Shown: piece by piece, positions 53,458 through 61,336 of the stretch
How positions within the stretch are numbered: the first letter of the stretch is position 1
How the letters are laid out: the number at the start of each line of letters is the position of its first letter
Assembly: GCA_017461725.1 (NCBI GenBank)
Contig: JAFTXG010000026.1
Span: 91,125-155,124, forward strand
Origin: Lachnospiraceae bacterium
GTDB lineage: Bacteria > Bacillota > Clostridia > Lachnospirales > Lachnospiraceae
Reading direction: 5' to 3'
Length of the DNA: 64,000 nucleotides
Notes under the pieces: generated by a model
Databases searched by the model: none
What the model saw: only the letters and a program-made list of their open reading frames with translations
Told to the model about the DNA's origin: nothing
Position numbers and translations under genes: made by a program

Positions 53458-54756
53458 TTATCGTATAAACTCCTTAATCGGCTTTCCGTCTGCCCCCGGC
53501 AGATCAAATCCGAACATCGCCGCGTAGGTGGGTGCCTCATCCACGATGGGCCGTCTGTCGATCACCACACCCTCGTTGAAATCAGGACCTGCTGCGATGA
53601 AGATGGGCTGAGGTCCCAGATCCGGCAGATAGCCGTGGGTCGCGCGGCCGTAGCGGTAATCGGTCACATCGTAATTGGTCACGATGGGGCGCTCCCAGCT
53701 GTCACCAAAGGAAGAAAATCCGTCAGATTCCACCGCAAAAGCGAAATCTCCGCCCAGTTTTTCTTTCTCGTTGATCTCCGCCTCGGTGAACACCTGACCC
53801 ATACCGTAAATGCCCTCGCTTACCATATGTTTCAGCAGTGCGTAGGTCTTATCGTAAATCTCCTTATTGGAAGGATCCTTCAGGTATACCAGACCGGAGA
53901 AACCGCCGGACAGGAAATAGGCATCCCAGTCCACCACTCTGCCGTTCTCCACCTTGATCAGTCCTGCGTCTGCCAGGAATACATTAGGGTTAACCACACG
54001 CTTGATATCCATCTGACCGTGGTCACTGGTCAGAACGAAATTGGTCACATCCAGAAGTCCGGCTTCCTCAACCGCCTCCATGATCTGTCCGATCCAGCGG
54101 TCAGTCTCCTCAATGCCCTCGGTGACCTTATCATTGAACAAGCCGTACTTATGGCGGTAGGAGTCAATATTTGCAGGGTGAATCATCAGCAGATCCGGCT
54201 GGAAACGCTTGATGATATCGCAGGTGCAATCAATAATAAATTTATCGGTGCTGGGATGCTCACGGAGAACAACCCCATCCTTATGCCTGTCCACGATCTC
54301 CAGCACTTCCTCGCTGGAGCCGGAACGACGGAATGCCTCCAAAAAGTCATCTCCGGGATACTGTGTCCAGTACTCATCGATCAGATAGTCGATATCCGGG
54401 TGATTTCCGGTCACCGGCCAGAATACTGCCGCCGTGGTCAGGCCATGCTTCTTCGCTGCAGTGAAGATATCCTCCACCCCGGGATTTCTCCACTCCAGGA
54501 ACCATTTCCAGGGGCCTTTCTTCATGCCCGGAATAAACTGCAGGTTTCCGAAAATACCGTGCTTGTTCGGATACACACCGGTGCACATACTGGTGTGGCA
54601 GGGGTAGGTGATGGTGGGATAAATGGTCTTTACCCGCTCTACCATACAGCCCTTTGCCAGATATTTCTGATAGTTGGGCAGCTTCTTTAAATGCTCAAGG
54701 TCCTCTGTGACCATGGCATCTGCCGAGAAAACGATCAACTTCTTTTTTCTGTCCAT
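53458..54756 (-). CDS. alkaline-phosphatase-superfamily phosphodiesterase
   Basis: A 432-residue nucleotide pyrophosphatase/phosphodiesterase-type enzyme. The first metal Asp is in VFSADAMVT, the nucleophile Thr in YPTITYPCHTSMCTGVYPNK (about 44-63). Further ligands are in HPANIDSYRHKYG (about 200), TSDHGQMD (about 240) and ATHGYLPD near the C-terminus. There is no signal peptide, so it acts inside the cell on a phosphodiester or phosphomonoester. The ATG at 54756 was chosen by length of the conserved start MDRKKKLIVFSADAM; an ATG six codons earlier is possible. It lies downstream of hxlB behind a terminator, so it may also have its own promoter. Confidence 0.82.
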   Translation of the reverse strand: MDRKKKLIVFSADAMVTEDLEHLKKLPNYQKYLAKGCMVERVKTIYPTITYPCHTSMCTGVYPNKHGIFGNLQFIPGMKKGPWKWFLEWRNPGVEDIFTAAKKHGLTTAAVFWPVTGNHPDIDYLIDEYWTQYPGDDFLEAFRRSGSSEEVLEIVDRHKDGVVLREHPSTDKFIIDCTCDIIKRFQPDLLMIHPANIDSYRHKYGLFNDKVTEGIEETDRWIGQIMEAVEEAGLLDVTNFVLTSDHGQMDIKRVVNPNVFLADAGLIKVENGRVVDWDAYFLSGGFSGLVYLKDPSNKEIYDKTYALLKHMVSEGIYGMGQVFTEAEINEKEKLGGDFAFAVESDGFSSFGDSWERPIVTNYDVTDYRYGRATHGYLPDLGPQPIFIAAGPDFNEGVVIDRRPIVDEAPTYAAMFGFDLPGADGKPIKEFIR

Positions 54757-54858
54757 AGCGTCTTCTTTCTGCACGTTCCGCGTGCCAGCTCGTATTTTTG
54801 GTGCCGGAAAATGTTTACACCCCGGTGCTTTCGCAAAAGCAGCTCAGGTCCGCATTTC

Positions 54859-54903
54859 ACAAAGAAAAATCGACAGGCAGAGAAAACTCCCGGCCTGCCG
54901 ACA
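54859..54903 (-). terminator. terminator after the hexuloisomerase gene
   Basis: On the minus strand, the stem CGGCAGGC...GGAG / CTC...GCCTGTCG is followed by ATTTTTCTTTG. A wider inverted repeat GTCCGCATTT / AAATGCGGAC encloses it. Confidence 0.75.
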
Positions 54904-55034
54904 CCTATTCATTTTATACCACAAAATGCGGACGAACGCAACGCTATATTGTTAAAATTTAAGCAAATCGATCCGCCCATTCATTCCCCTTGAGCCGCCT
55001 TCTCCCGCAACATTCAGGAACGAACGAGAATATC

Positions 55035-55601
55035 TCACTCCAGGTTAGCGTGATTCTTTCGCATCCTCTGGGGATCCACCGCCAGATGCTGCACCAGGGA
55101 ATCACCAAACAACAACAGCGACTGCTCAAACAGACTTCCCATGACCTGGCCGCTGCCGGTCCCACTGTCCTTATCCGGCACGGAGAACTGCACATCAGCC
55201 GGTGCAATGGCTGTCAGCGGAGAGCCAGCTACGTTCTCCGCTGCAGATGACACCTGCTCCTTCTTCGCGGTGATGATCATGAGATCCACTCCGCAGTTTT
55301 TTGCCACCTCTGCGTAATGACACACACTGTGGGTCTTTCCGGATGCGGAGGCCAAAATCAGCAGATCCCCCTCCTCCACGGACGGTGTCACGGTCTCGCC
55401 CACCACATAGGCACACTTGCCCATCTGCATCAGCCGCATGGCCAGCGCCCGCAGCATGAGGCCCGAACGGCCTGCACCGTAGACAAATACGCGGCTGTGG
55501 GCATCTATTTTCTCCGCACAGGCCTTCACGGTCTCCTCGGACAACCCGTCTGCCACAGTCCCGAGCTGTCCCAGAATATCATTCATTGTAGTACTTGACA
55601 T
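55035..55601 (-). CDS. hxlB: 6-phospho-3-hexuloisomerase (SIS domain)
   Basis: A 188-residue SIS-fold isomerase. The phosphosugar-binding loop FVYGAGRSGLMLRALAMRL lies at about 38-56, followed by ILASASGKTHSV (about 83-94) and the conserved end HANLE. Length and sequence fit PHI, which interconverts arabino-3-hexulose 6-phosphate and fructose 6-phosphate in the ribulose-monophosphate route. The usual partner, 3-hexulose-6-phosphate synthase, is not in the window. It lies 116 bases after the glycerol-1-phosphate dehydrogenase gene. The catalytic call is likely, the pathway unclear. Confidence 0.85.
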   Translation of the reverse strand: MSSTTMNDILGQLGTVADGLSEETVKACAEKIDAHSRVFVYGAGRSGLMLRALAMRLMQMGKCAYVVGETVTPSVEEGDLLILASASGKTHSVCHYAEVAKNCGVDLMIITAKKEQVSSAAENVAGSPLTAIAPADVQFSVPDKDSGTGSGQVMGSLFEQSLLLFGDSLVQHLAVDPQRMRKNHANLE

Positions 55602-55717
55602 CTTGATTTTCTCCTGCCTTCATCTCTCCCGATGGATTTCTGCTGCATTTTCCCATCGTTTCATTTCCTTGCAAAAACTACAGAATGTAATCAGCATTGG
55701 GAGATTTTATCCAACCA

Positions 55718-56983
55718 TCACTTCCTGATCAGCGCATAATAGGGCCACAGCACAGAATAGCGATCCTTCAGGTCCTTGCCATAGAACATGGCATCACGGA
55801 TCTTCTCCGCTCCGTACATCCGCTCGAACTCGTCCATATCATAGCCTGCATCCACAAACATCTTTGTGATCTCCGCCGCGGTAGGGCACTCGGACATGAT
55901 AGCCTTCATCTCCTGCCACTTCTGCGCATAAACCGGATTCAGATTGCGCTCGTAGGAGCCGGCGTTGTCCTGGATCGCCTGCACCTCCCCGGCGTAGGAG
56001 CCGTAGATGCGGGCATACTCCGCCTTGCGCTCCTCAGCGGAAACAGTGATAAACTCGGGGACCTCGATCTTGCAGAGCTCCTCGCGCATTCCTGCGGTCA
56101 CCACGGTGGAGTAAGCCACATCGGTGCCGTGGAGGAAATAGGGCTCGTCGTGAATCAGACCGACGATCTCAAAGAAGTGAGACAGATGGTGCTCACTGCC
56201 GGAGCCGGGGCGGGTGGAGCCCAACAGACTCAGAGTGACACCGATCAGCACCAGCGCGTTGGTCAGAAACTCGATGGCATCGTCGTCGCGGGCAATAATC
56301 TGCTCAACCTGACCCCGGATTTCATTGGTCACATCCATCACCAGATCATAAATCTCCTGACAGAAATACTCATTATTGATCAGATGGCTCAGGCGCCAGT
56401 CGTTCAGCGCACTGTACTTTCCGATAATATCGCCGTATCCGGCGCGGATCATATCCATGGGAGCATTCTTCACCACGTCAACATCCGCGATAATCATTTT
56501 CGGCGGACGGGTGGTGTAGGTAATCTTCATGCCGCCCATGATCATGGCCGCACCAGAGGATGCGTAGCCGTCCATGGAAGGAGCGGTGGCAATAATCGCG
56601 TACTCCATCTCCCGCTGGAACACCACATATTTGCAGACATCGTTGATGACACCGGAACCGATACCGATAATAAAATCAGTCTGTGCGGTCAGCTTCGCCT
56701 CCAGCTCAGCCACCGCCTTCTCGTCAGGCACCAGCAGTCCCTCGCAGTGGTAGATCAGCGTGCTCTCCAGCTTATCGCCCAGCAGCGCACTTACCTGATC
56801 ACCGCAGGTCTTGTATGTATTCTCATCTGCCACCAGTAAAATGTGACTGTACTCCTTCACCAGCCCGGGCAGCTTGGCAAGGGCCCCCTTCTCCACAACC
56901 ACCTCGGAGATCGGGCAGAAATGGGTATGACCGCAGGAGCAGCTAATCTCCCGGTTACAATAAGAAGCGATATCCAGTTTCAT
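55718..56983 (-). CDS. egsA: sn-glycerol-1-phosphate dehydrogenase (AraM/EgsA type)
   Basis: A 421-residue iron-alcohol-dehydrogenase-like enzyme that reduces dihydroxyacetone phosphate to sn-glycerol 1-phosphate. The NAD loop is GIGSGVINDVCKY (about 108-120), followed by APSMDGYASSGAAM (about 135). Metal ligands are the Asp of DIIGKYSALNDW, the His of GSGSEHHLSHFFE and the His of FLHGTDVAY. In bacteria AraM makes G1P for unusual glycerolipids; archaea use it for membrane lipids. The ATG at 56983 follows AAAGGGG. It is the first gene of a leftward group and divergent from a DeoR regulator, with promoter 57070-57098. Confidence 0.85.
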   Translation of the reverse strand: MKLDIASYCNREISCSCGHTHFCPISEVVVEKGALAKLPGLVKEYSHILLVADENTYKTCGDQVSALLGDKLESTLIYHCEGLLVPDEKAVAELEAKLTAQTDFIIGIGSGVINDVCKYVVFQREMEYAIIATAPSMDGYASSGAAMIMGGMKITYTTRPPKMIIADVDVVKNAPMDMIRAGYGDIIGKYSALNDWRLSHLINNEYFCQEIYDLVMDVTNEIRGQVEQIIARDDDAIEFLTNALVLIGVTLSLLGSTRPGSGSEHHLSHFFEIVGLIHDEPYFLHGTDVAYSTVVTAGMREELCKIEVPEFITVSAEERKAEYARIYGSYAGEVQAIQDNAGSYERNLNPVYAQKWQEMKAIMSECPTAAEITKMFVDAGYDMDEFERMYGAEKIRDAMFYGKDLKDRYSVLWPYYALIRK

Positions 56984-57069
56984 AAAAATCCCCTTTCTTT
57001 TCTCTATTCTCAATTCAGTTTGGTGCCTCGCCGAATCAAAATCGTTTGACCTGCACCTCTTTGTATGTT

Positions 57070-57098
57070 ACTATAACATCATGCTCAACCTTTGCCAA
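57070..57098 (-). promoter_or_regulatory. promoter of the egsA-led gene group with candidate DeoR sites
   Basis: On the minus strand, -35 TTGGCA (57093-57098), 17 bases, -10 TATAGT (57070-57075). The spacer contains GCTCAA (57083-57088), whose mirror TTGAGC recurs at 57143-57148. TTACGCA occurs twice, ten bases apart (57153 and 57163). The 317-base gap is otherwise empty. Confidence 0.55.
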
Positions 57099-57300
57099 GA
57101 TTTGGCGCAATAATTGAAAAACAATCTTTTTTCACCGCAAGTTTGAGCAGAGTTACGCAATTTTACGCAGCCGACAATTTTTATCCCCGTCAGAAACACC
57201 CACTTCGATCACGCAGACTGTGTTTTGCCGCTCACCGTAACTACTTTATTGCCATGCCGAAAAAGACTTATCCACCGCAGCGAAGAAACGGAGAATGATT

Positions 57301-58002
57301 ATGTACCACTCAGAACGCCAGATGCAGATCCTCGCACTTCTGCAAAAAGAAAAAAGCCTGTCAGTCCATCGACTGGCAAGGCTCCTGTCCATCAGTGAAT
57401 CCTCCGTCCGCCGGGACCTGGCAGCCCTGGAAGAGCTGGGCAAAATCAAGCGGACCTACGGCGGCGCCGTTCTCTTCGAGGCTCCCGAGCGGGAGGTCTC
57501 TCTGATGTACCGTTCCTCCCAAAAAATCCGGGAGAAGGCGGAGATCGCCGGTAAGGCCTCCAAATATATCAAGGACGGCATGCTGATCTTTCTGGATGCC
57601 TCCTCCAGCGCTGCGCAGATCGTTCCCTACCTGGAGGGTTTTAGAGATCTCACCGTCGTGACCAACAGCCCCACCACATCCATGAAGCTGGGCGAATTAA
57701 ACATCCGCAACTACTGCACCGGCGGACTCCTGCTGCGCCATTCCCTGGCTTATGTGGGCAGCGGCGCGACCGACTTCATCGAGCGCTTCACCGCAGATGT
57801 GGTCTTTTTCTCCTGCCGTGGACTGTCCGAGGATGGGGTACTGTCCGATTCCATGGAGGAGGAAGTACAGATCAGGCGGGTGATGCTGCAGAATGCAAAG
57901 AAAAAGGTATTCCTGTGTGATCGTTCAAAATACGGTCAGGAATACCCTTATCGGTTATGTAAGGTTGGGGATGTGGATGAGGTGGTGACGGAAAACGTCT
58001 AA
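57301..58002 (+). CDS. DeoR-family transcriptional regulator
   Basis: A 233-residue regulator. The DeoR helix-turn-helix (residues 4-56) reads MQILALLQKEKSLSVHRLAR, then SISESSVRRDLAALEELGKI and the family hinge RTYGGAVL. The sugar-phosphate sensing domain (about 75-230) has the TNSPTTSMKL and CRGLSEDGVLSDS segments. It is divergent from the glycerol-1-phosphate dehydrogenase gene and is the likely controller of that group. The inducer would be a phosphorylated sugar. The ATG at 57301 is seven bases from GGAG; an ATG at 57295 is only one base away and was rejected. Confidence 0.88.
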   Translation: MYHSERQMQILALLQKEKSLSVHRLARLLSISESSVRRDLAALEELGKIKRTYGGAVLFEAPEREVSLMYRSSQKIREKAEIAGKASKYIKDGMLIFLDASSSAAQIVPYLEGFRDLTVVTNSPTTSMKLGELNIRNYCTGGLLLRHSLAYVGSGATDFIERFTADVVFFSCRGLSEDGVLSDSMEEEVQIRRVMLQNAKKKVFLCDRSKYGQEYPYRLCKVGDVDEVVTENV

Positions 58003-58046
58003 CCCTTATCTCTGCCTGTGAATCTCCTTCAACGAAAGGTATTGTT

Positions 58047-59540
58047 ATGAAAAATCTTCCCTCAAAAATCATGATCACATATTTCTGCGCTTTGTCCGGG
58101 ATCTTTCCTTTGTTTTTTACCAATTACTATTACAATATCCAACTGTCCAAAAGCCTGTTTTTTATGATCATAACCGGCATCTCTTTTCTCGGCATTATGG
58201 TCACACAAAAAAGGTCCCCCATTGCCGTTCTCCACTCCTGCGTTAAGTCTCCCGCACAGCTTTCCGTACTTCTGTTTGGCCTATCTGTCTCCATCTCCGC
58301 CATCCTCTCTGCCTACGGTCATTCTGCGTTCACCGGTGAGAACGGGCGTTATATCGGCGCATACATGCTGATGTCCATGTGTATATGCTTCTTGTTATTT
58401 TCCCAACACTATGTTGAATTAAAGCCGTTTTACGCAGTTATTCCCGCAGCCGGAGTCATCGTGGCTCTGCTGGGCATTCTCCAGTTCATTCAAATCGATG
58501 TTTTAGGCTTCACAAAGCATATTCCGGAGCAACTGACCGGAACCTACCTGTCCACCATCGGAAACATCAATGTTTTCTCGAATTATATTTCGATCATCGC
58601 CGCCTTTTGCGTCGGTGTTTATTGTCTTACCTCCAAAAAATCCCTTTTACTATGTTTCTTCATCAGCGATGTAGCTTTATTCCCCGCCAACAGTGATGGA
58701 GGTCTTCTCGCTGTCCTTGCCGTGATCGTGCTCTGCCCTCTCTTTAGTCCTGCCCGCGAAAAGGCCTTTCTGTATCTGTCAGAACAGCTTCTTGTATTTT
58801 CAGCTGCCTGCATTGTCGGCAAAATCATATCCCAGTTCGCAATCACCCCTTATGTGGGACTGCCCGCACGGTTTACCTCGCCCGGATTTTTTATCCCTGC
58901 CTTATTTGGCACTGCCCTTATGTATCTGTATTTCAGATACCGCACCCTCTCTCCAGCAAACTATGCATTCTGCCGGAAAGTCTATATTTGCTTCATTATC
59001 CTCTCCGCATCGGCAGCAATCCTTCTTTTTGCGGCAGTCATTCTAAATATATTATCTATTCCGGCACTGCAGCTCTCCGATCAGTGGGGCTCCGGCAGGG
59101 GATATATCTGGAAAAAAGCGCTTGACTTATGGTATACTGCGCCTCTTTTACAGAAATTGTTCGGCTACGGACCGGATACCTTGAAACTGCTGCTACTGGA
59201 AACCTCTTATCACGAAATGCTTTCCGCCACCGGAAAAATCTTTGACAGTGCACATAACAGCGTTTTGCACTATCTGATCACCACGGGAGCCTGCGGAGCG
59301 CTTTCGTGGAGCGCCTGTCTCCTCTCTGTACTCATCACATCCATAAAATCAAAAAAAGCCACGGTATTTCCATGGCTGATGGCGTTCCTCGCCTATCTGA
59401 TTCAGACAATGATCATGCCTGACCAGCCCATTACAACGCCTCTGGCTTTTATGATCGCAGGAATCTGTATCGGAATCACCTCATCGCACTGCCATCCGAT
59501 TGAAAAATCCAAAGTTTTCCGACAAGGGGCACATAAATAA
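58047..59540 (+). CDS. O-antigen ligase/polymerase-like membrane protein
   Basis: A 497-residue integral membrane protein with about twelve hydrophobic segments. The long external loop around residues 340-415 carries the Wzy/WaaL-type signature GSGRGYIWKKALDLW, then FGYGPDTLKLLL and FDSAHNSVLHYLITTG. This family joins or polymerises glycans on the outer face of the membrane; in Gram-positives it serves capsule, teichoic-acid-like or glycoprotein assembly. No glycan gene cluster is beside it. It starts 44 bases after the DeoR gene, which reads the same way, so some co-transcription is possible. The acceptor is unknown. Confidence 0.8.
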   Translation: MKNLPSKIMITYFCALSGIFPLFFTNYYYNIQLSKSLFFMIITGISFLGIMVTQKRSPIAVLHSCVKSPAQLSVLLFGLSVSISAILSAYGHSAFTGENGRYIGAYMLMSMCICFLLFSQHYVELKPFYAVIPAAGVIVALLGILQFIQIDVLGFTKHIPEQLTGTYLSTIGNINVFSNYISIIAAFCVGVYCLTSKKSLLLCFFISDVALFPANSDGGLLAVLAVIVLCPLFSPAREKAFLYLSEQLLVFSAACIVGKIISQFAITPYVGLPARFTSPGFFIPALFGTALMYLYFRYRTLSPANYAFCRKVYICFIILSASAAILLFAAVILNILSIPALQLSDQWGSGRGYIWKKALDLWYTAPLLQKLFGYGPDTLKLLLLETSYHEMLSATGKIFDSAHNSVLHYLITTGACGALSWSACLLSVLITSIKSKKATVFPWLMAFLAYLIQTMIMPDQPITTPLAFMIAGICIGITSSHCHPIEKSKVFRQGAHK

Positions 59541-59923
59541 CCCTTAATGATGAATTCCTTTTATACTCTGTTTGCCCAGATACGAAACATTGTGGCTTTT
59601 CTGGAATTTACACGATATCCAACAGCAATGATGGCATCCAGATTGTAATAGTTCGTATTGTATTTTTTGCAGTCTCCCGCAGTTGTTTCCAAAATGGAAA
59701 CAACTGATTCTTCAAGCAGTTCCCCCGATTCAAAGATATTTTTCAGATGTTTTGAAATGGCTGCTTTCTGAACGTCAAATAACTCCGCCATTTTCGCCTG
59801 TGTCAACTACAGGTTTTCCTGATATAAAAGAATCTCAACCCGAACATCGCCATTGTCAGTTTTATAAATCAGGATTTCTCTCGTTTCGTAAGGAGTAAGT
59901 CCATATTCCTCGTTCATCTTCAT
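59541..59923 (-). pseudogene. decayed RhuM-family (virulence RhuM) gene
   Basis: From the ATG at 59923 the frame reads MKMNEEYGLTPYETREIL and then LLYQENL before a TAG at 59807-59809. It resumes at LTQAKMAELFDVQKAAISKH through NYYNLDAIIAVGYRVNSRKAT to FRIWANRV. There a TAA (59561-59563) interrupts a continuation that still matches (KEFIIKGY). Family members normally have Trp at the first stop (W-L-T-Q) and Leu at the second, so both look like single-base nonsense changes (TGG to TAG, TTA to TAA). The rest of the family domain is missing, replaced by the end of the ligase-like gene. It is a remnant of an accessory gene of unknown role. Confidence 0.75.
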
Positions 59924-60022
59924 TTCCTTTCTGCTCTCATTCATCACTTATTCCATCATTTGCTCCTTTCCCGGAACAAAGTGAATCCTGAGGTCGTTCG
60001 GTTGATTCAATTATAACTGACG

Positions 60023-60316
60023 CTGGCCCGCCCGTCAATGGCGGGTGGGCCAGAATCAGCGGTGCGATCAGTTCTTCAAGGGGGGCTTAGGGGAGGCATC
60101 CCCTGACGAGCACCGTTTTTACGACGGAGGAGTAAAAGGTCTGCTCGCTGATAGACCAGAACGGATGGTGCTGACGGGGTTAGCAAAAGCGATTTTAATG
60201 GTTCTTTTTCTTCAGAAAGTAAATTTCATGAACCATTTTTTGCGCTCATCGAACCGTTTGATGCAACACTCGGCTGACTTCTTGGAGAAGAAATCAGCCG
60301 ATTGGATAGCAAATCA
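60023..60316. other. non-coding accessory remnant with a GC-rich hairpin
   Basis: It begins with a near-perfect hairpin CTGGCCCGCCCG / (T)GGGCCAG (60023-60053). A stretch follows whose short frames look like decayed accessory DNA; no intact gene, transposase or integrase was recognised. Its position between the RhuM remnant and the toxin array suggests a past insertion or deletion. There is also a perfect GGCTGA(CTTCTTGGAGAAGAAA)TCAGCC hairpin at about 60272-60299. Confidence 0.35.
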
Positions 60317-60790
60317 TTATCTGGTGAGTTGTCTATGATATCTTTCAAGTTTGAAATAAGAGCTGCTTAATTTGGAATATAATGTAGTTTTCTCAAAATC
60401 ACGAACATTCAATCTACATTTTTCCAAAAACTCATTTGTGCAATTTAAGAACAGATTGACAAACGTCTCAAAGTCAGCCATTCCCTCTGCATACACCTCT
60501 CCACCTCGCTCTTTACATGCAATAAAAATAACGTTATTCTCGTGGACACGAACTTGCATTTCATAGGGCCCATCCATAAAAAACAAAACACATTTCTCTT
60601 TCTTTTTCCTGACAAACTCAATCACACAATCTATCCACATCTCCAAAACGGATGATACCGCGTCATACCATTCGTTATCCGGAAAACACGTTCCATCAAT
60701 TTCAATGTAAATATTACCCCAAATTGACTCACAACCAATTATTCCATCATCAAAGTCCAACGATTTTATATGCAACTGTATAGTATTCAT
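60317..60790 (-). CDS. probable immunity protein of the adjacent toxin tip
   Basis: A 157-residue acidic, soluble protein (IKSLDFDDGIIGCESIWGNI; a C-terminal helical part FKLERYHRQ). No family was recognised. It starts four bases after the stop of a nuclease-like toxin fragment, in the place where polymorphic-toxin immunity genes lie. Its size and lack of signal peptide suit a cytoplasmic immunity protein. This role is inference from position. Confidence 0.55.
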   Translation of the reverse strand: MNTIQLHIKSLDFDDGIIGCESIWGNIYIEIDGTCFPDNEWYDAVSSVLEMWIDCVIEFVRKKKEKCVLFFMDGPYEMQVRVHENNVIFIACKERGGEVYAEGMADFETFVNLFLNCTNEFLEKCRLNVRDFEKTTLYSKLSSSYFKLERYHRQLTR

Positions 60791-60794
60791 GCAC

Positions 60795-60977
60795 TCATCT
60801 CCACAACTTAGGATATGCCGTTTCTATTGTACGGCTTTTTACATTTAACCATATTTCAATCAGTAAATCATATGTTTTTGAATATCCTTGCAAGAGAATT
60901 CGATCACCCTGCGTTTGCAATCTTTTGGAGTTTTTATATGCTTCTTCAATAGCCCGATACACTTGCTCAGCTGTCAT
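60795..60977 (-). CDS. C-terminal half of a BECR/EndoU-like nuclease toxin tip
   Basis: Sixty residues starting MTAEQVYRAIEEAYKNSKRL and containing LLQGYSKTYDLLIEIWLNV, ending in ETAYPKLW. The pattern of a strand-rich core ending in T-A-Y-P is like EndoU/barnase-type (BECR) ribonuclease toxin tips. Its ATG overlaps the stop of the preceding fragment as ATGA. Reading GGGGC as GGGC would join both into one chain (VFG-MTAEQ), so this is probably the second half of one toxin split by a one-base frameshift. If unsplit, the total would be about 155 residues. The nuclease class is tentative. Confidence 0.5.
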   Translation of the reverse strand: MTAEQVYRAIEEAYKNSKRLQTQGDRILLQGYSKTYDLLIEIWLNVKSRTIETAYPKLWR

Positions 60978-61261
60978 GCCCCAAAAACCGTTTTGTTCCC
61001 CTTGTTGTTGCGAAAACCGCCAGGCATATGACCGGAACCAATATGCCTCATATCAACCGTTAGTTTTCCCCACGAAGGAAGATTCACCGGTTTTTTTGCC
61101 AAAGTCACCCCAGAGGTACTCGAAACACAAACACTAGAAGTTGAGCTTTGCTCAACCGCAACAACTTGATTCCCTTGCGATGCGATATTTTCAATCGCTT
61201 GATCGACAGATATTACAGGTGTAGTCGAAATATACAAAATCACCAACAGGTAGAATACCAT
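60974..61261 (-). CDS. N-terminal half of the split toxin, with signal-like start
   Basis: A 95-residue protein. A hydrophobic start (MVFYLLVILYISTTPVISVD) looks like a signal peptide or the last part of a membrane segment. It is followed by a Ser/Val-rich linker and WGKLTVDMRHIGSGHMPGGF at about 64-83, whose His residues may be catalytic. It ends in GNKTVFGA at the probable frameshift. Polymorphic toxins often leave orphan tips like this behind their Rhs gene after recombination. No upstream Rhs core is attached here. It may be a secreted toxin in its own right if the frame is restored. Confidence 0.5.
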   Translation of the reverse strand: MVFYLLVILYISTTPVISVDQAIENIASQGNQVVAVEQSSTSSVCVSSTSGVTLAKKPVNLPSWGKLTVDMRHIGSGHMPGGFRNNKGNKTVFGA

Positions 61262-61336
61262 CTAACACTGGCAACCACCACATCGTCCCAGACCATCAAC
61301 ACAATGCATCCGCGTTTATCCCATTACTATGTAAGA

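Noticed and set aside
60045..60338. 97-codon plus-strand frame
   Set aside because: No ribosome site, no family, and it begins inside a GC-rich hairpin; treated as non-coding remnant.
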